Made by a program: the position numbers and the translations under genes
Notes under the pieces: model-generated
The model's database searches: none
The model's input: the letters and a program-made list of their open reading frames with translations, nothing else
What the model was told of the DNA's origin: nothing
From: Fragum whitleyi
Lineage: Eukaryota > Mollusca > Bivalvia > Cardiida > Cardiidae
DNA: 64,000 bases
Direction: 5' to 3'
NCBI GenBank assembly: GCA_948146395.1
Contig: OX411543.1
Span: 56,101,689 to 56,165,688 of the forward strand
Part shown: in pieces, positions 13,728-26,410 of the stretch
How the letters are laid out: each line of letters begins with the position of its first letter
How positions within the stretch are numbered: position 1 is the first letter of the stretch

Positions 13728-13787
13728 CTATTTTGTGGGTATGCATTTGAATTGTCTTGTCAAGACAATTCAAATGGGTATCCACAC
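13728..13787. repeat. 73-bp hairpin family P2, copy 1
   Basis: Arms GGGTATGCATTTGAATTGTC and GACAATTCAAATGGGTATCC around a short loop. An asymmetric flank with GACTAGGGCTTTAAAAAGAG precedes it. Confidence 0.88.
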
Positions 13788-15104
13788 CACACCTTCCCCC
13801 ATCAGACTTTATTCATGGGCATCTCAACACAAAAATGAAATTATATCCATTTTTACATGATCACAATTTTGAAATTAGTTGTATTACCCTTTTGAACCCA
13901 TCTCTTGCAAGGAATGTAATTGAGTCGAAATATGAAGAGTAGTCATCCAGTTTAAAAGATTGAAATCCCTATTTCAAGGCAGAATGTCAAATCTATTGTT
14001 CATTGAACCAAGGATATTGCACATTAGGTTTGGGAAAGATACCACTTCACTTCTCTTGACAAGCAACTGCTTGCTTCTGAACAGTGAACAAGGCCAATAA
14101 AGATATTGCCGTAAATGTCTGATCTAAAGGCATACTGTGTGCATTAACTTTGATAACATAAACAGAAATTGAGCTCGTAAGATATGAAATTGGCCCATTT
14201 TTTTGTGAAAAACTCTGTCGTAACAAGTGCCACAATTGAATGCTCTTTTTCCTTAAGAAAGAATAGGCAATGAAGTTGATGTGAAATTGGGACTACAACA
14301 GGGATCGCTGAGGCAGTTTCCTACAATATTTCAACTTACCAATTGTCCATAAGCCCTTATTTTGCCAAATATTAAGTAATCACATCCTGATAATGTCAAT
14401 GATGTTGTCCGATGAAGTTACCTTCTCATAAAGACAACAAAAGGGGCTCACCTTGACTATAAGTTTACCAAATTATCTCCTGATGATGTTTACAAGACAC
14501 ACTCCTGTAATAATTTTCAGACTTAGAACTTTTAAAGGCTTAAAAAAAAAATCTGGGTTGGACTGCATTTCAAGAGCTCAAATTTGAGATGGAAATAATC
14601 ATTATTTTGCTTTTGAAACATAACAAGTACAAAATTTTGAAATCTTATTGTTTGAATCACTGGCATATTGAATACTCAAGAGAATGTGTTATTTTGTTTT
14701 GAAGCAACAATGTGTAGTAGGCGCTCTTGTGGCTCAAAAAGTTAGTGACTCCCACTCATGCTCAGGCATAAAAAAACAGGAAATCAAAATGTTTTCATTT
14801 TGAAACATGTTAAAGTAGCTTTATGAAAGCTAGCCTATATTTTTCATGATTTGAAATGCCATACAAAACAGAAATGCCAAAATTTTCAGCGAGGCGTTAT
14901 TTTATTGTCATCAGTATGTAATTCTTCCTAATTCATATATTATGTGTTTTACTCCATAGTGTTACTGGAATATATACATTTCCTCCTCCAATGGTCAATG
15001 TGGCCAATTTAAGTCATTTATACATTAAGTTGTAACTTAAACTTGATTCTAAGTATGAGTTTTGATATTAAGGGTATACAATACTTTAAATGGTTGTTTA
15101 CAAT

Positions 15105-16160
15105 ACTTAAGTATTATTTATCTAAAATGACCTGGCATTTATTAACTTCCGTCAGTGCTCGAGTTTATCCGTAGCGAAAATTACGTTTTACCAATTTATT
15201 CATACTATCTCACTTTATCTAAATAAGTCTCTGTAGTACATTGGTTACAGACGCCTTCCCGAAACGCGTTAACTTGTCGGATCGAGTTCGATGCCCGACA
15301 GTGATACATTTTTTTTAATCCTTGTGATTATTATTAATTAATATATTTATACATTTATTTTTTACATTAACCCTTTCAGTAATCCTTTGTTATTTTTTTG
15401 TCAGATGCAATTATGATTATTATTATTTTTTTGCTTTCATATAATTCAATTTTGGTTGTTGTACAAACCAAGACTATTGTATTCTGATCGCCAGAGAGAA
15501 AGATTTCCATATCCCAATGAAAATGAATTTAGTATTCAGAACACTTGCACTAAAAGTTCGTTTGCTTTATGATATTTTTTATATGATTTTTTTTACATCC
15601 ATAACGTAATCACCTTTGAAAGAGTTTCGATTAACAAAATCAAACCAAGTATAGGCTTGATTTCATATTTTTTCATACCGTCATCAATTGTAAAATGAAC
15701 AAGGAAAAAAAACTTTTCAAATGTTCAGTTTGGCTTGCGATGTATTTTGAACTACAAAACAAGATAAATAATTGTTATTGTTTCCATGTATCTCTATCAC
15801 TATTTTCAGTGATGAATGGACAGCACTTTGCAATGAACAAATCTTAAAAAAGTCTGACTGTCAGAAAACAGAAAGCCTAATGCTACAATATTGTCTCAAA
15901 ATAGGTAAAACAGTGTTACCGTAAAAATGAAATCATACTTGATCATGTCCCGACTTGAACTCATTGCATTTCGGTATTCGGACAACAGCCGTACCACCTG
16001 CGCTAAATTTCCGTATATGTGATGAGATGTGAAACATTTTATTGAACCTAAACTTCGCGAGTTTAAGTCTATATTAAGAAACATAACATCCGACTATCAA
16101 TAGGGGTCAAAAGGAATATTTAATGAGTGCCAGGTCATTGTAGATCAATTAATACTAAGT
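15105..16160. mobile_element. 1.06-kb element with 43-bp inverted ends and two tRNA-like modules
   Basis: The ends are imperfect inverted repeats of about 43 bp (15105-15147 and 16118-16160) sharing the core AATGACCTGGCA. Inside the left end is a tRNA-like stretch on the + strand (about 15225-15300, B-box-like GAGTTCGATGCCC). Inside the right end is one on the - strand (about 15945-16025, A-box-like TAGCGCAGGTGG, B-box-like GAGTTCAAGTC). No target duplication was resolved and no protein frame is seen. Confidence 0.55.
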
Positions 16161-16815
16161 TTGAGTATAATGTTATAAAGTTGTCAATATTATAGATTTT
16201 AAATGTCTCAATAGGTTTTCACCCATCCTCATTTCAACAGACAAAAATATTTTTTCTGTTAATGGTTTTTCACTTTAATTGACATTCATCCCTTTCTTCG
16301 GTCTCGGGTTTAAATTTCCTATTATATTATGCTGGATTCAATTAATGTTAAAATTGTATGTTCGGTGGTATATAGGAGTAAGATTTTCTGTTTATCTGGC
16401 CTTTTTCTGTTTAATTTCTTTATGTCTTCTCAATTTCTGAGCAACTGTAGAGGGACCAATGATTCTTTGTAACTTCTGATAATCATGCTAGGGTGTTCTC
16501 TCTTTGTCTAAATTCATTTGGTCTAAAAAAAGAATTTCATTTGGTCTAAAACCTGTATTTCCATGAATTCTCATTTTGTCTTAAAAGTAAAGAATACTTG
16601 AAATGATCAAATTGTCCAAAAAATATCAAATACAAGAGTCATTTACTATGACTGAAAATTGGAGATTTAAAAACCATAGGTGATAGATGAATGAATCCCA
16701 TAAACAATAGTGTTGGAGCGAGGTTTACAGGCCTATTGAATAATTTAGGGTACAGAACACTCAGAAACTCAAAGAAAACTTTCAACAAATCAATTTATTT
16801 AAGCATGGAACTTAA

Positions 16816-17061
16816 TTAACCCTTGTCATGCTTAATAAAATTTGGCTAAAAGTTTTCATCAAAATCAAAGGGCAAAAACACTGAAATCACAAACTGTAGG
16901 TCAATTTTTAATTGAAAAACTAAATCTATTGACAATTCTGGTTTGAAAGTGAGAAACAGGTGGTGTAGACTAACATCAGACTGCACATATGTGTAGGCTG
17001 ATGTTTGTCAATAGCTCCTGTCAAGGTAGGAATATTCGGGGATTAGCATGACAAGGGTTAA
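16816..17061. mobile_element. MITE of the CCCTTGTCATGC family, copy 2
   Basis: TTAACCCTTGTCATGCT at the left and AGCATGACAAGGGTTAA at the right are exact inverted repeats, with TTAA at both ends; 246 bp. Confidence 0.88.
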
Positions 17062-17210
17062 AAGCTTTGAATTTGGTTGGGAAAAGTTACATTGAGCCTG
17101 TGTTAAAATCATTGTTACATCGATATTATCTGAGGCTTTAATTTTTTCAAAAGACATGCGAATTATTGTTTTTTTTGTAATATTAGAACATGGGGCTCTA
17201 TTACATTTTT

Positions 17211-17842
17211 AGCTTGACTATTTTTAAAATCAGGGGCCCCTCTATTCCGATCCTCCGGGTGTCGGTTTTGGATTCAGCAGTGGCGTCAGCGTCCACGCAA
17301 TGCATTGCTTAATTAAGGTTTTTCATGCAACTGTGCAATCTATATTTCTACTAAAGCTATTGCTTGGAAACTTCGCACAATTGCCTCTGTGACCATAATA
17401 TCAGACACTAGACAAAGATTCATTAATCTGAAATTGAATTTAGTGGAATTTTAACCCTTTTGGACATAGAAATCTTGGTTAAGTTTTTAAGTCTTGGTTA
17501 AGTTTTTAAGTCTTGGTTAAGTTTTTAAGTGCAACTGATGTATATCTGTTAAATCTCTGTTTCTACTTAAGCTATTATTTGGACACATGATGCTTCTGTG
17601 ACCATAAAAGCAGCCTCTAGACAAAGATTCATTTGTCTGATATTGAATTTAGTGGAATTTTATTCTGTTCAGACTTCTGCTTGGAAACCTTGCACATGCT
17701 TCTTTGACTATAATATGCTCTGGACAAAGACTCATTTCTCTTATATTGAATTAAATGAAATTTTCCAATGTCAACATCGATTTACTCTTACTATCCAGCA
17801 GTATGATTAGTTGAACTTCGCTGTCCCCCAACAGCTCTTGTT
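17211..17842 (+). mobile_element. Family B element, copy 1
   Basis: Begins AGCTTGACTATTT and ends with the hairpin CTGTCCCCCAACAG followed by CTCTTGTT. Inside, units carry CTTGGAAACCTTGCACA, TTTGACTAT and AGACAAAGATTCATT, plus three copies of a 20-bp motif TCTTGGTTAAGTTTTTAAG (17471-17528). Copy 2 is at 49672-50977. Confidence 0.8.
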
Positions 17843-18469
17843 TATGTTGATCTAGGTACAATTCACAATTTATTCATAGCCATATAAGGATTCATGCCAT
17901 TTAATAAAGTTTTACCACATTCTGTGATATTTATAATAGAGTTGAATTTCATTATCTCTCCATTTGGTATGAATATAAAGACCTGTCAAGGACTCAATTC
18001 ATTATTATTTAAACATATTCATGCCACCAGACATACAGGTAGCAGTTGTCAAATTGAACCCGTGTTAAACTGAACCTAGAATGTTCCTACTTGGTCCTCT
18101 TTGCCAGCACTATCTCCCCTCACAGGGTTAAAATATGACATCAACAAAATCGGGTTGCAAGAAGGACTCAATACTCAGGCTTACAGGGGTCCTTACCCAG
18201 TTATTGGGGTCCATGCTTTACATCTAGACTATTTCTTTTTATCTATCCTCATGTTTTTATGTAAATATTTAAACATTTTCTGGGTATACTTCGTAATAAA
18301 TGAACTGGCAGGGTGGGGCTTAACCGTGACATAATTTTGCGAGTTTACTTTTCAGTAGCAAAGGTTCTTTCAAATTTTAGTTGGTAATCATCGTTAACGC
18401 GTGCAAATAACTGTATCCTAAAACCTAAAGGATTCACTTGCTTTGAGAGAGTGAACACATTTCAACGAT

Positions 18470-18531
18470 TGGTTACCAAGGCTCTGTAACTTCAACTTAA
18501 TTAAGCTGAAGTTATGAGGTTTTGGTTACCA
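18470..18531. repeat. Imperfect palindrome
   Basis: GGTTACCAAG and TTGGTTACC flank inner arms TAACTTCAACTTAA and TTAAGCTGAAGTTA. It is probably a small foldback repeat. Confidence 0.75.
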
Positions 18532-19523
18532 ATGTACTATTTAGGATCTCAAGTTGTTTATGTTGACTCTCCTTAGAAATATGTTATTTTATATAAATGC
18601 TGATTTCCCTTAACCTTATGTGCAACGACCCGTTACTTAGGCTCCGCCCTCCCAGGGCATTTATCATGGATAATAATCAAGCTAGATAAATCTTTGAATA
18701 GATATGTAGCCTTTGGGGTCAGCTTCAGGAAAGAATTAAAGACTGTTGATTCTTTTCCAAAATTGATTCCCTCAGAGGGTCCTAGGGACTCACACTAGAT
18801 AATTTTTGAGTCCTGGCTTATGATTTTAGAGTCTCGGACTCACAAAAACTGTGTTCCGTAAAACCCTGCTTCAATCTTTCCCAGTCTGGCATGGTTTTTA
18901 GCCTCACCCGGCTATAACTTCATTGGCTAAAAGAAGCTCAGTCTGTAGAGTTCTTTTCAAGGTTAAAGCTGGTCTTCCTCATGTTGGATGACAAGGTTTA
19001 AGGCAATTTATCCTTTCCAACCATGCAATGTTTATCAAAAAGACCTGTTATCATTAGGGTTGATTCAGTTTACCTTAATTCACTCACAGTCACTACTCTA
19101 TTTCATCATTCCCTAAGGTCCTTTTATTGTTATTTCATCCTTATTAAGTAATAAAGACATTTTGTAGGCCATTTAATTTTGATATGTAAGATTATTCATT
19201 TCAAAAGTAAGAAATTGATAAACATAATAAGATCTTTTATTTGAGAAGTTTTTTTTTTAAAAAAGGGGAAAAATGACTATAGAAATAATTTGATCCTGTT
19301 AATTTGTCAGAAGACATTTTAAATCTTGTAATGAATACGGACTTTGTTACCAAAGTTTGCATTGAATCAGGTAATAATAAAAATTATTAACTATTGATTT
19401 TTGCATTGTAAGAAAGGATTATTGATTTTCAAATTCTTTTAAGTAGTTAAATTAAGCCTGGTAGGTAGAAGCCAAGTTATTCTCATCACCCTGTTGGACA
19501 TGTAACTCTTACTTAGCTATATT

Positions 19524-19622
19524 GGATTACATCCCTTTAATGTCACTCAAAACCCGCTCATCACTCATTTAATTTCATTCCAAAATAATTCCAAAATCAT
19601 TCACCTTGTCAATTTCAAGATG
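19524..19622 (+). repeat. Interspersed repeat, copy 2 of 2
   Basis: Partner of 1816-1918. Confidence 0.7.
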
Positions 19623-20030
19623 TTTACTGTAGTAGTATTATCTTCTTCTCTGTCCTTCAATCCATTCTTCTGTCTGTTTGTCCATCCACCCATTTGGTGA
19701 TACACAACCCCTTTTGTTTTGGACATATTTGCATGAAATAGTCAACTTTCATAGAATGTTCCTAAACCAAATTGACCATGATCGTATCATAGCAATAGTG
19801 TGATACTATGCTGCATCATTAAATAAAGGGCTTTCTTTTAAAAATTTTTGTGGCAGTGTATATTGTATCTCCGAGTCTCTTTTTCCTGCTGAATTTTCAA
19901 GAGACAAATGTCATGCATCTTTAGATATTATTTCAGAGGACAGGATTTTAATGCATGCAGGTTTTGCAAGTCTGTGTCTCACAAAATTAATTAAGAAGCC
20001 AGAACTCTCAAAACTCTCGAGTCCCTGGGA

Positions 20031-20118
20031 CCCTCTGGGAATCAGCTTCAGGAAGAATGGAACACTGTTTGTGTTTGTCCAGTCCTCAATTCTTTTCTGA
20101 AGCTGATCCCCAGAGGTA
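20031..20118. repeat. Foldback repeat
   Basis: Arms ATCAGCTTCAGGAAGAAT and ATTCTTTTCTGAAGCTGAT. A related segment with the same AGCTTCAGGAAAGAATT arm is at 18718-18800. Confidence 0.7.
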
Positions 20119-20205
20119 CATATTATGTCCAACAACTTGTGTAGATCAATCCAGGGATCATTAAAGTATTTACACAAAATCATGAGAATAGCCAAGCACA
20201 TATGA

Positions 20206-20226
20206 CCCCCCCCCCCCCCCCCCCCC
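20206..20226. repeat. Poly-C tract, 21 bases
   Basis: An uninterrupted run of 21 C. A poly-Gly stretch in a minus-strand open frame comes only from this run. Confidence 0.95.
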
Positions 20227-20440
20227 AACACTCCCGAATGGACTGGCAGACTATAAATCAAACTCTTATAAAATAACCCATCAATATCTTTTATCTATAT
20301 TGACTACTGACTGCTTTGCTTCAGGCTTACACATGTTTGGTCTATTTTGTAAGCTCTCAAAGGATACAATAAGATGCTATGACCATAACTTTGTCAGGGA
20401 CAACTTCATTTAAAATTTCAGAATCAAATACATTTTTGAT

Positions 20441-20508
20441 GGCTCAGTGTGAAACAGTTGTAACTCCCTATATGTTTATAGGGAGTTACAACTGTTTCGT
20501 GCTGAGCC
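20441..20508. repeat. 68-bp hairpin family P1, complete copy
   Basis: Near-perfect stem of about 30 bp: GGCTCAGTGTGAAACAGTTG pairs with CAACTGTTTCGTGCTGAGCC, around a central AT-rich loop. Confidence 0.92.
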
Positions 20509-21341
20509 AACGATTTGCACTTGCTTATTTATGATCACTAGAGCAATCTAAAGGTCAAAGTTCTAGTTTGACACTAGAATGTAATCCATAATGGTATTTT
20601 ACCTGCCTTTTAGAACCTTTAGGATAGAAATATTTGCTGAATAGTTCAACCATGAGAAAATTCAATATTGATCATTATGTTTCGACCTACAAAACCAATC
20701 AAATTATTACGGCAATGGCCGATTTAATTTTTATGGATAATAGATCTACCCAAAAGGGATTATCCCTTTGCCACCTACATAATTGAATGATCTTTTTTTG
20801 TCTGGTATTAATGGCATTTTTATGGCATGAACTTAATTGCATTGATTAGCAGATCCAGATTTTTTCTCAATGGGGTTGGGGGATGGGGGGTGTTCAAACC
20901 AATAAGTTATTTTCAAATTAAACTTCTTAGTGGGCTTACAAAATGTTGAACTTACAGCTTGAACAATAGTTATATTTATCTCACCCAATGTCATTTGATA
21001 TATTGCTAACATGTTTTTCTGTCTTGATAACCATATTTCTGCAGAAATTCTAGGGAAGTTGGGCCCAATGGTCCTCACCTGGATCTGCATTTTCATGGAT
21101 CAGGGCAAAACAGATGTAACTGCTACTACTGTTCTACACTTTGCCATGTTTGGTATTTTATAAAAACTTTTGCCTTAAGAAATACATGTGTATAGATGGA
21201 TTTCCTTATTATCATACTTCATGATTCTTAATACTTTACATATTTTCAATGAGCTACATTAAGCATGAGGATAAAACATGAATAAATTGTTGTTATTAGA
21301 ATTTGGTATTACTTGGCATTACTTATATGATATATATATAA

Positions 21342-21474
21342 TACGTACTTAGTGTATTATATGAAAATAAATATCTAACGAGGTTGGGAGAATTGATCAT
21401 TGTCGAGGCTCTGCCGAGACAATTATCAATTCTACCAACCGAGATATTTTTTCATACAATACACTGAGTACGTT
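21342..21474. repeat. 133-bp imperfect palindrome
   Basis: The outer arms ACGTACTTAGTGTATT / AATACACTGAGTACGT and inner arms GGGAGAATTGAT / ATCAATTCTACC meet at TCGAGGCTCTGCCGA. A second inverted pair, TATCTTATAAC at 21482 and GTTATAAGATA at 21636, lies just outside. Confidence 0.82.
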
Positions 21475-22169
21475 TCATATTTATCTTATAACCTTTTTTG
21501 TCTTGTTTTCGTCGATGTTTCTAACTGAAATGCAAGTTTCTAAAAATAACTGCATGATATTATTGTTCTAAAAATAACTATGTGATATCATAAAAAATAT
21601 CATATGGGGTGTTATCATATGGATATTTGAGTAGTTATAAGATAAAAATGATGATCATGAGTGTTCTATGTGAAAAGAGTACCAATGATAAGGCTATACC
21701 AGACAATGGAATCGCATATCAAGGAATTGTACACATTTTGTTGTCTGAACATCCTTACATCTCATGTTGATCATTCACAGTCTACAGATATTATAATATT
21801 GTATATATTTGATACAAAGTTTATCAACCACTAGACTACCTTTAGGTTAGACTTGTAGGAAATATAAAAAAAACAACAAAAAACTGCTGCACATGCTCAT
21901 ATTTTCAGTATAACTCTAAAAGCTTGTAACTTAAGCTTCCTTAATGCTGAAGTAATTAGGTTTTAGAATTGAACAAATGATAAATGTAAAGAGAATTTCT
22001 TCTTGGCAAGGGCATACACACAACAGTGTGGACACTAATAGTAACTAGGGATCCAGAGGGTCCTTAAAAAATATGAGGATGGATTTTTAATGTCAAGCAA
22101 GGGATTCCTTTAGATTCCTTTGATATCTATAGATTTTAGAAGTTGAATATATCAGGATCCACCATTCCA

Positions 22170-22235
22170 AGCCAAGGTTCCATAACTCCACTTGTTCCTT
22201 ACTAATGTAAGGAACAAATTGGAGTAATAGAATCT
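22170..22235. repeat. Small hairpin
   Basis: Arms CTCCACTTGTTCCTTAC and GTAAGGAACAAATTGGAG with a 6-base loop. Confidence 0.8.
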
Positions 22236-22476
22236 CTGTTTGGAAAGATATTAGAATATATCATTTACACATGCTTTTTTTGCTATTTCTTTAAAATGGT
22301 TACTGCTTAATGGAGAAAACGATCCCTGTTTATCTGGAGGGATCCCTGCCATAACAAGTAGAGAAACCTGCAGAAGCCAAAGCAAAAACAGTGTTAGTGT
22401 CGACCACTGCTCAGGGAACTGTATTGTTATGGATTAATACAATAAAATATTTTATATTAATTTCTTATACTTACAG

Positions 22477-22631
22477 TTAGACCAGTTTCCTACCAAGGAG
22501 AACGGTGAGGGGATGTTTTATGGGTCCCAGCCCCAGGTGAGCCCCATTAGGGGCTCTATGAACTCCTTAAAAGGACAAAATCCACAGGACTCAATTCTCT
22601 CCCTCTTTCCTGACGATGACAGTGGTTTTAA
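22477..22631 (+). CDS. Exon 2: head region (residues 106-157)
   Basis: Acceptor TTACAG; donor GTAAGT after an incomplete codon (phase 2). Encodes a polar stretch beginning LDQFPTKENGEG and ending DDDSGF. The frame continued from exon 1 is open throughout. Ser/Pro/Gly-rich with an acidic DDD end; no domain recognised. Confidence 0.8.
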
Positions 22632-23199
22632 GTAAGTTTATCTTTCCCAAATTGTTATTGTTCAAAATTACTTTCCTGTCTGAAAATCTATTTTGATCTT
22701 TCTTGACCAAAGATCAGAAAGGCTGTAGTGATTGTTATGTTTCCTTTCCATCTGTCTGTCTGTCTGTGTGCCAATCCCTTAACTATTTCATGCTGTTCAA
22801 GGCAAATTCCTGCCTATTTGACTTAAATAAGCCTTCACAGATGCACAATCTGAACTTGGCTTAAAGCGTCATCTTTCTACTGTTTTTTGTGGGAATACAG
22901 GTAGCAAGACTGGTTGACATGTCCCCAAAATGGGCAATTTGTATGAAACCAAATGTAACTTTAACAGAATAAGGGTTAACTTTTTCACATTAAGACAATC
23001 CAGTCCACAATTTTCACTGGGTTCTCTGTAAACTTGCACAGAATGACGGTATATTCATATTTGGATTGTTTCTTTCAAATATGGAATTTAAAATAAATGT
23101 TACAATTCAATTATAATTATACTTATCACCTAAATGATCAAAAACTCAGATTTGTATGGTAATAGAAATGCTAAGAAATGGCCGAAAATTGCTAAAAAT

Positions 23200-23649
23200 C
23201 TCGAAAAAATTCTTCTCCTCCTAACCATTGGGCTAATTAAGCTGAAACTTGGTATGTTCCTTGGGTGAAGCTCTACCATAATTGTAAAAATGATTTTATT
23301 CAATCAAAATCTCTGGTTTCCATGGGTTTGGAAATGTCAAAATATTGCCAAACATCTCAGACAAGGTTAATCTTTGCCTAAACTATTGGGCATTTTTTAA
23401 ACTTGGCAGGGCTATTCTGAAGGTGTAGGTCTACTAAAGTTGTTAAAAGAATTCAATTCCATTATTAACTTTGTTTGCCATGGGAAATCAAAAAGAAGAT
23501 CAAATTGCGGTAGGATTAAATTAAAACCTGTTTCTTTTAAAACCGCCCTAAATGTACATCAAACAATTTATGGTATTTGTAACATGATTGACAAGTTATG
23601 AGTTGACTTACTCGGGTGAGCGATATGGGACCATCATGGTCCTCTTGTT
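23200..23649 (+). mobile_element. Family A element, 5'-truncated
   Basis: Shares CTTCTCCTCCTAACCA, GAAACTTGG and GGGTGAAGCTCTACCA with 52425-52500, and ends GGACCATCATGGTCCTCTTGTT-like, a 15-bp palindrome followed by TCTTGTT. No head hairpin is present. Confidence 0.75.
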
Positions 23650-24295
23650 TCAGATAGCGCCAAGGTCAAAGATCAAGGTTAAACATTTAAGTTAATCTTA
23701 TCTGATGCAAATCTTACATATTTTTGGATAGATGTCAAAATAATTTGGATCCATGTTCTTCAACATGAGATGTTTCTTTTGATTTTTTTTTTCAAATTAC
23801 CCCAAGGTTATGGTGAAAGTAAAATGTAGAAATAGAGCACTTGTGGGAATATTTGTCCTAAGACAAACATTCTGGTATAAAATTCTGTCGCAAATATTTT
23901 AATGAGTTGAATATTGATTGATTAAAATTTACTGATATGTTTTAGAAATACTTCAGTTGTTACATGATAAGATTAAAATGAATGTCACCAAATATGATAA
24001 ATTGTCCCTTTCTGTGTATTTGAAGGATTAAATTTGAGCCAAAAAAAGATACCTAAAGCAGATAGATATGAATTAAGTGCTATTTTTAATATCAAATTTG
24101 ACAGCAACTTATCTAAATCATTAGCATTCCAGTATTTTTGTGTCCAAATTATAGATACAAACATTTGATATCTCAGAGTGCAAAATGAAGTTAACAATAA
24201 TGTTATTTGAGTTGAGTTTCAAAGGGAAAATGATTTTAAGAAACATTGATAAACTTGAACAACCTACCCAAATTGTTTCATAATTGTTGCAATTA

Positions 24296-24600
24296 TAGTA
24301 TTGTTAGACCCAAGCTTTGCTAGCTTAGCAGTGAGGTGATGGGCTGTCAGTCCTGGGGTAGTGAGTTTTAATGCAAGCTTGGTCAACAATCATTTGATGA
24401 AAGTCATTGTGATGTGAGTCATTTGTCTCCTGCCAATAGGTGAATGATAAGTAGTACACTTAAGTAGGATGAGCAGCTGTTGGATAAGGTGAAAGTTGTG
24501 GTTGTACTGGTGTGAGAAATGACAGGAAACTATGGGTATGTGCACCAGCTGCTGCAATATAACTACAATAATGCTGAAAGTGGTGTTAAGCCTCATACAT
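24296..24600 (+). mobile_element. SINE family S, old copy with degenerate tRNA head
   Basis: The head (24310-24385) keeps GCTAGCTTAGCAGTGAGG and GGGCTGTCAGTCCTGGGG; the body keeps TGTCTCCTGCCAATAGGTG, GGTTGTACTGGTGTGAGAAA and TGCACCAGCTGCTGC. A CATA/AAAC microsatellite (24595-24637) follows. Confidence 0.7.
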
Positions 24601-24686
24601 ACATACATACAAACAAACAAACAACCAAACAAACAAAACCAAAAAGCATTGTCAGATCCAGGTGAAAGTTTTAAGACTTTCATATA

Positions 24687-26263
24687 CCGTATTTATTCTA
24701 ATAATCGCCCGGGCGTTTATTAGAAAAGTAATGTTCGACGCAGTTGGGGGTGGGCGATTATTGGAGGTATTCTGTTGGGCAATAACTCAAACTTACTATA
24801 TACGGACCTAAAATGTCCCTAAACAATGACAATGTGATACGTATCTGATAAATACAAAATAAATTTCCAAAAATGAGGAACAAAGACGCATAATAATGAC
24901 ACTACTCGGACCTCGCAGTTTGCCCATTGTCACCGTTTTTGAATAAACAGAGCGACACGCTGCTTTACATAACATCGCTATGAAAGGGATTCTCGCGAAG
25001 GTATTTATATTCTGCTATCATAAAACAATGGAATAAATCGAAAGTCATTAAATAGCTAAAGAATTCCCTCTCTGATACGGTGCTCGAAAAAACTAAAACT
25101 GTCGACATCGGTAAGTGATAACGCCGACGACATTGCTGTTCTGTTTAGATTTTGAAACTTAAGCCAGACGATCGTAGTGTTCAATAAGTGATTCTCCAGT
25201 TTCAGAAAATTGTATTATTCTTCGTTTTCGTAGATTAGAATTTACTGCATATCGCGGTCATGATTCCAAAGGATTGTAACTACATCCGATCATAGTGGTT
25301 AGTTTAATATTCACTTCGCATTTCAATTTCAACCTATTGTTTGCTCCTTGTTTATTTTTCGATAAATTACAAGAAAGGGATTAAAAGAAATAGTCGTATC
25401 GCCTACCTGTTGCGAAAATAAAATTAAGTATCCTGTTTTCCTAAATTCTAAAATCCGCAACAAAGTCACAAAGAGACGGCCAAATAATAATTTTAAAAGG
25501 GTTCCGCATCTACCGAGACAAGCGTTGGGCGCGTGCAAGTTCCCAACACTTCCAAAAATAGCCGTTGGCGTCTTTGATCATCTATTCACCCTCTGTGTTA
25601 AATAAACTGTTCCGTGTCCTTTACCTCATTGCGAGACAAAAATATTTATTTAATTTGCCAGTATTGGCCAGATTGCTACTCGGATTTAATTTTAAAGAAA
25701 AATCATTGAATATCGGTAAATTCTTTTTATTCAGTTATTTGTTAAGAATATCGTAGTTTTAGATTAAAATTTAGTCCCATGTTTCGGACAAAAAATATTT
25801 ATTTTTCCGTAAGTGTAAGCTGAAAACGCAGCTACGTCTGACCGGAAATCTTGCACGCATTCTTTATTTGAAATCGGATTTAGAAAATGTTTGTGATAAT
25901 CAGTGTTTAGGATAAAAAATAGAACTTATTCAAATCTGAGTAAATTATGCAGTAACGACCATAGCAAACATAAAGATCACAAGCAATTCCCGATCTTCAG
26001 TAGGCTTACTCTCGTAAACGAATGCCAGTTCACCTAAATAAACGAATCAACAGTGTTTTTTTCCGTAAGTGTTGCATGAACTTTATAGTAATTTTGGAAT
26101 AATTTGGAAGTTTACATTCCGGCATTTTTTTTAAATCGGGGGATGGGCGATTATTAGAATCATCAACTTTTTCCGAAAATTGGTCTTAAAATGGCCGCTT
26201 TTGAGCGGTGTTTTGGGGGATGGGCGATTATTAGAATATGGGCGATTATTAGAATAAATACGG
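24687..26263. mobile_element. 1.58-kb TIR transposon with TA target duplication
   Basis: Inverted ends of about 24 bp (24687-24710 and 26240-26263) beginning CCGTATTTATTCTAATAATC, flanked by TA on both sides. GCGATTATTAGAA occurs three times near the right end. The interior includes several short open frames that I cannot match to a transposase, so it looks non-autonomous. A TA target suggests a Tc1/mariner or ISL2EU relation (inference). Confidence 0.75.
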
Positions 26264-26410
26264 TACTTAGTTTTGAATTTATACGAGGAATGCAAAATGC
26301 ATTTAACAAATAATCTTACCAAATTATTGTCCTTTCAGCAAAAATGAGTACTTTTGGAAGATTAAAATGAGAATGATATTTAGTCTCATTGATATTCATA
26401 TTCCACTTTT

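Larger units (their letters stand above)
3544..22476 (+). other. Intron 1 (18.9 kb)
   Basis: Phase-0 intron from GTATAA to TTACAG. It holds no exon I can recognise. Its repeats are listed separately. Stretches 3544-5339, 7252-7680, 7740-8960, 9190-9690, 10170-10500, 11356-12520, 13790-15104, 17843-18470 and 18540-19520 are AT-rich DNA in which I see nothing I can name beyond short fragments of the listed families. Confidence 0.7.

Noticed and set aside
19911..20261. A 116-codon minus-strand frame with poly-Gly
   Set aside because: The Gly run is a poly-C tract and the rest overlaps a foldback repeat.
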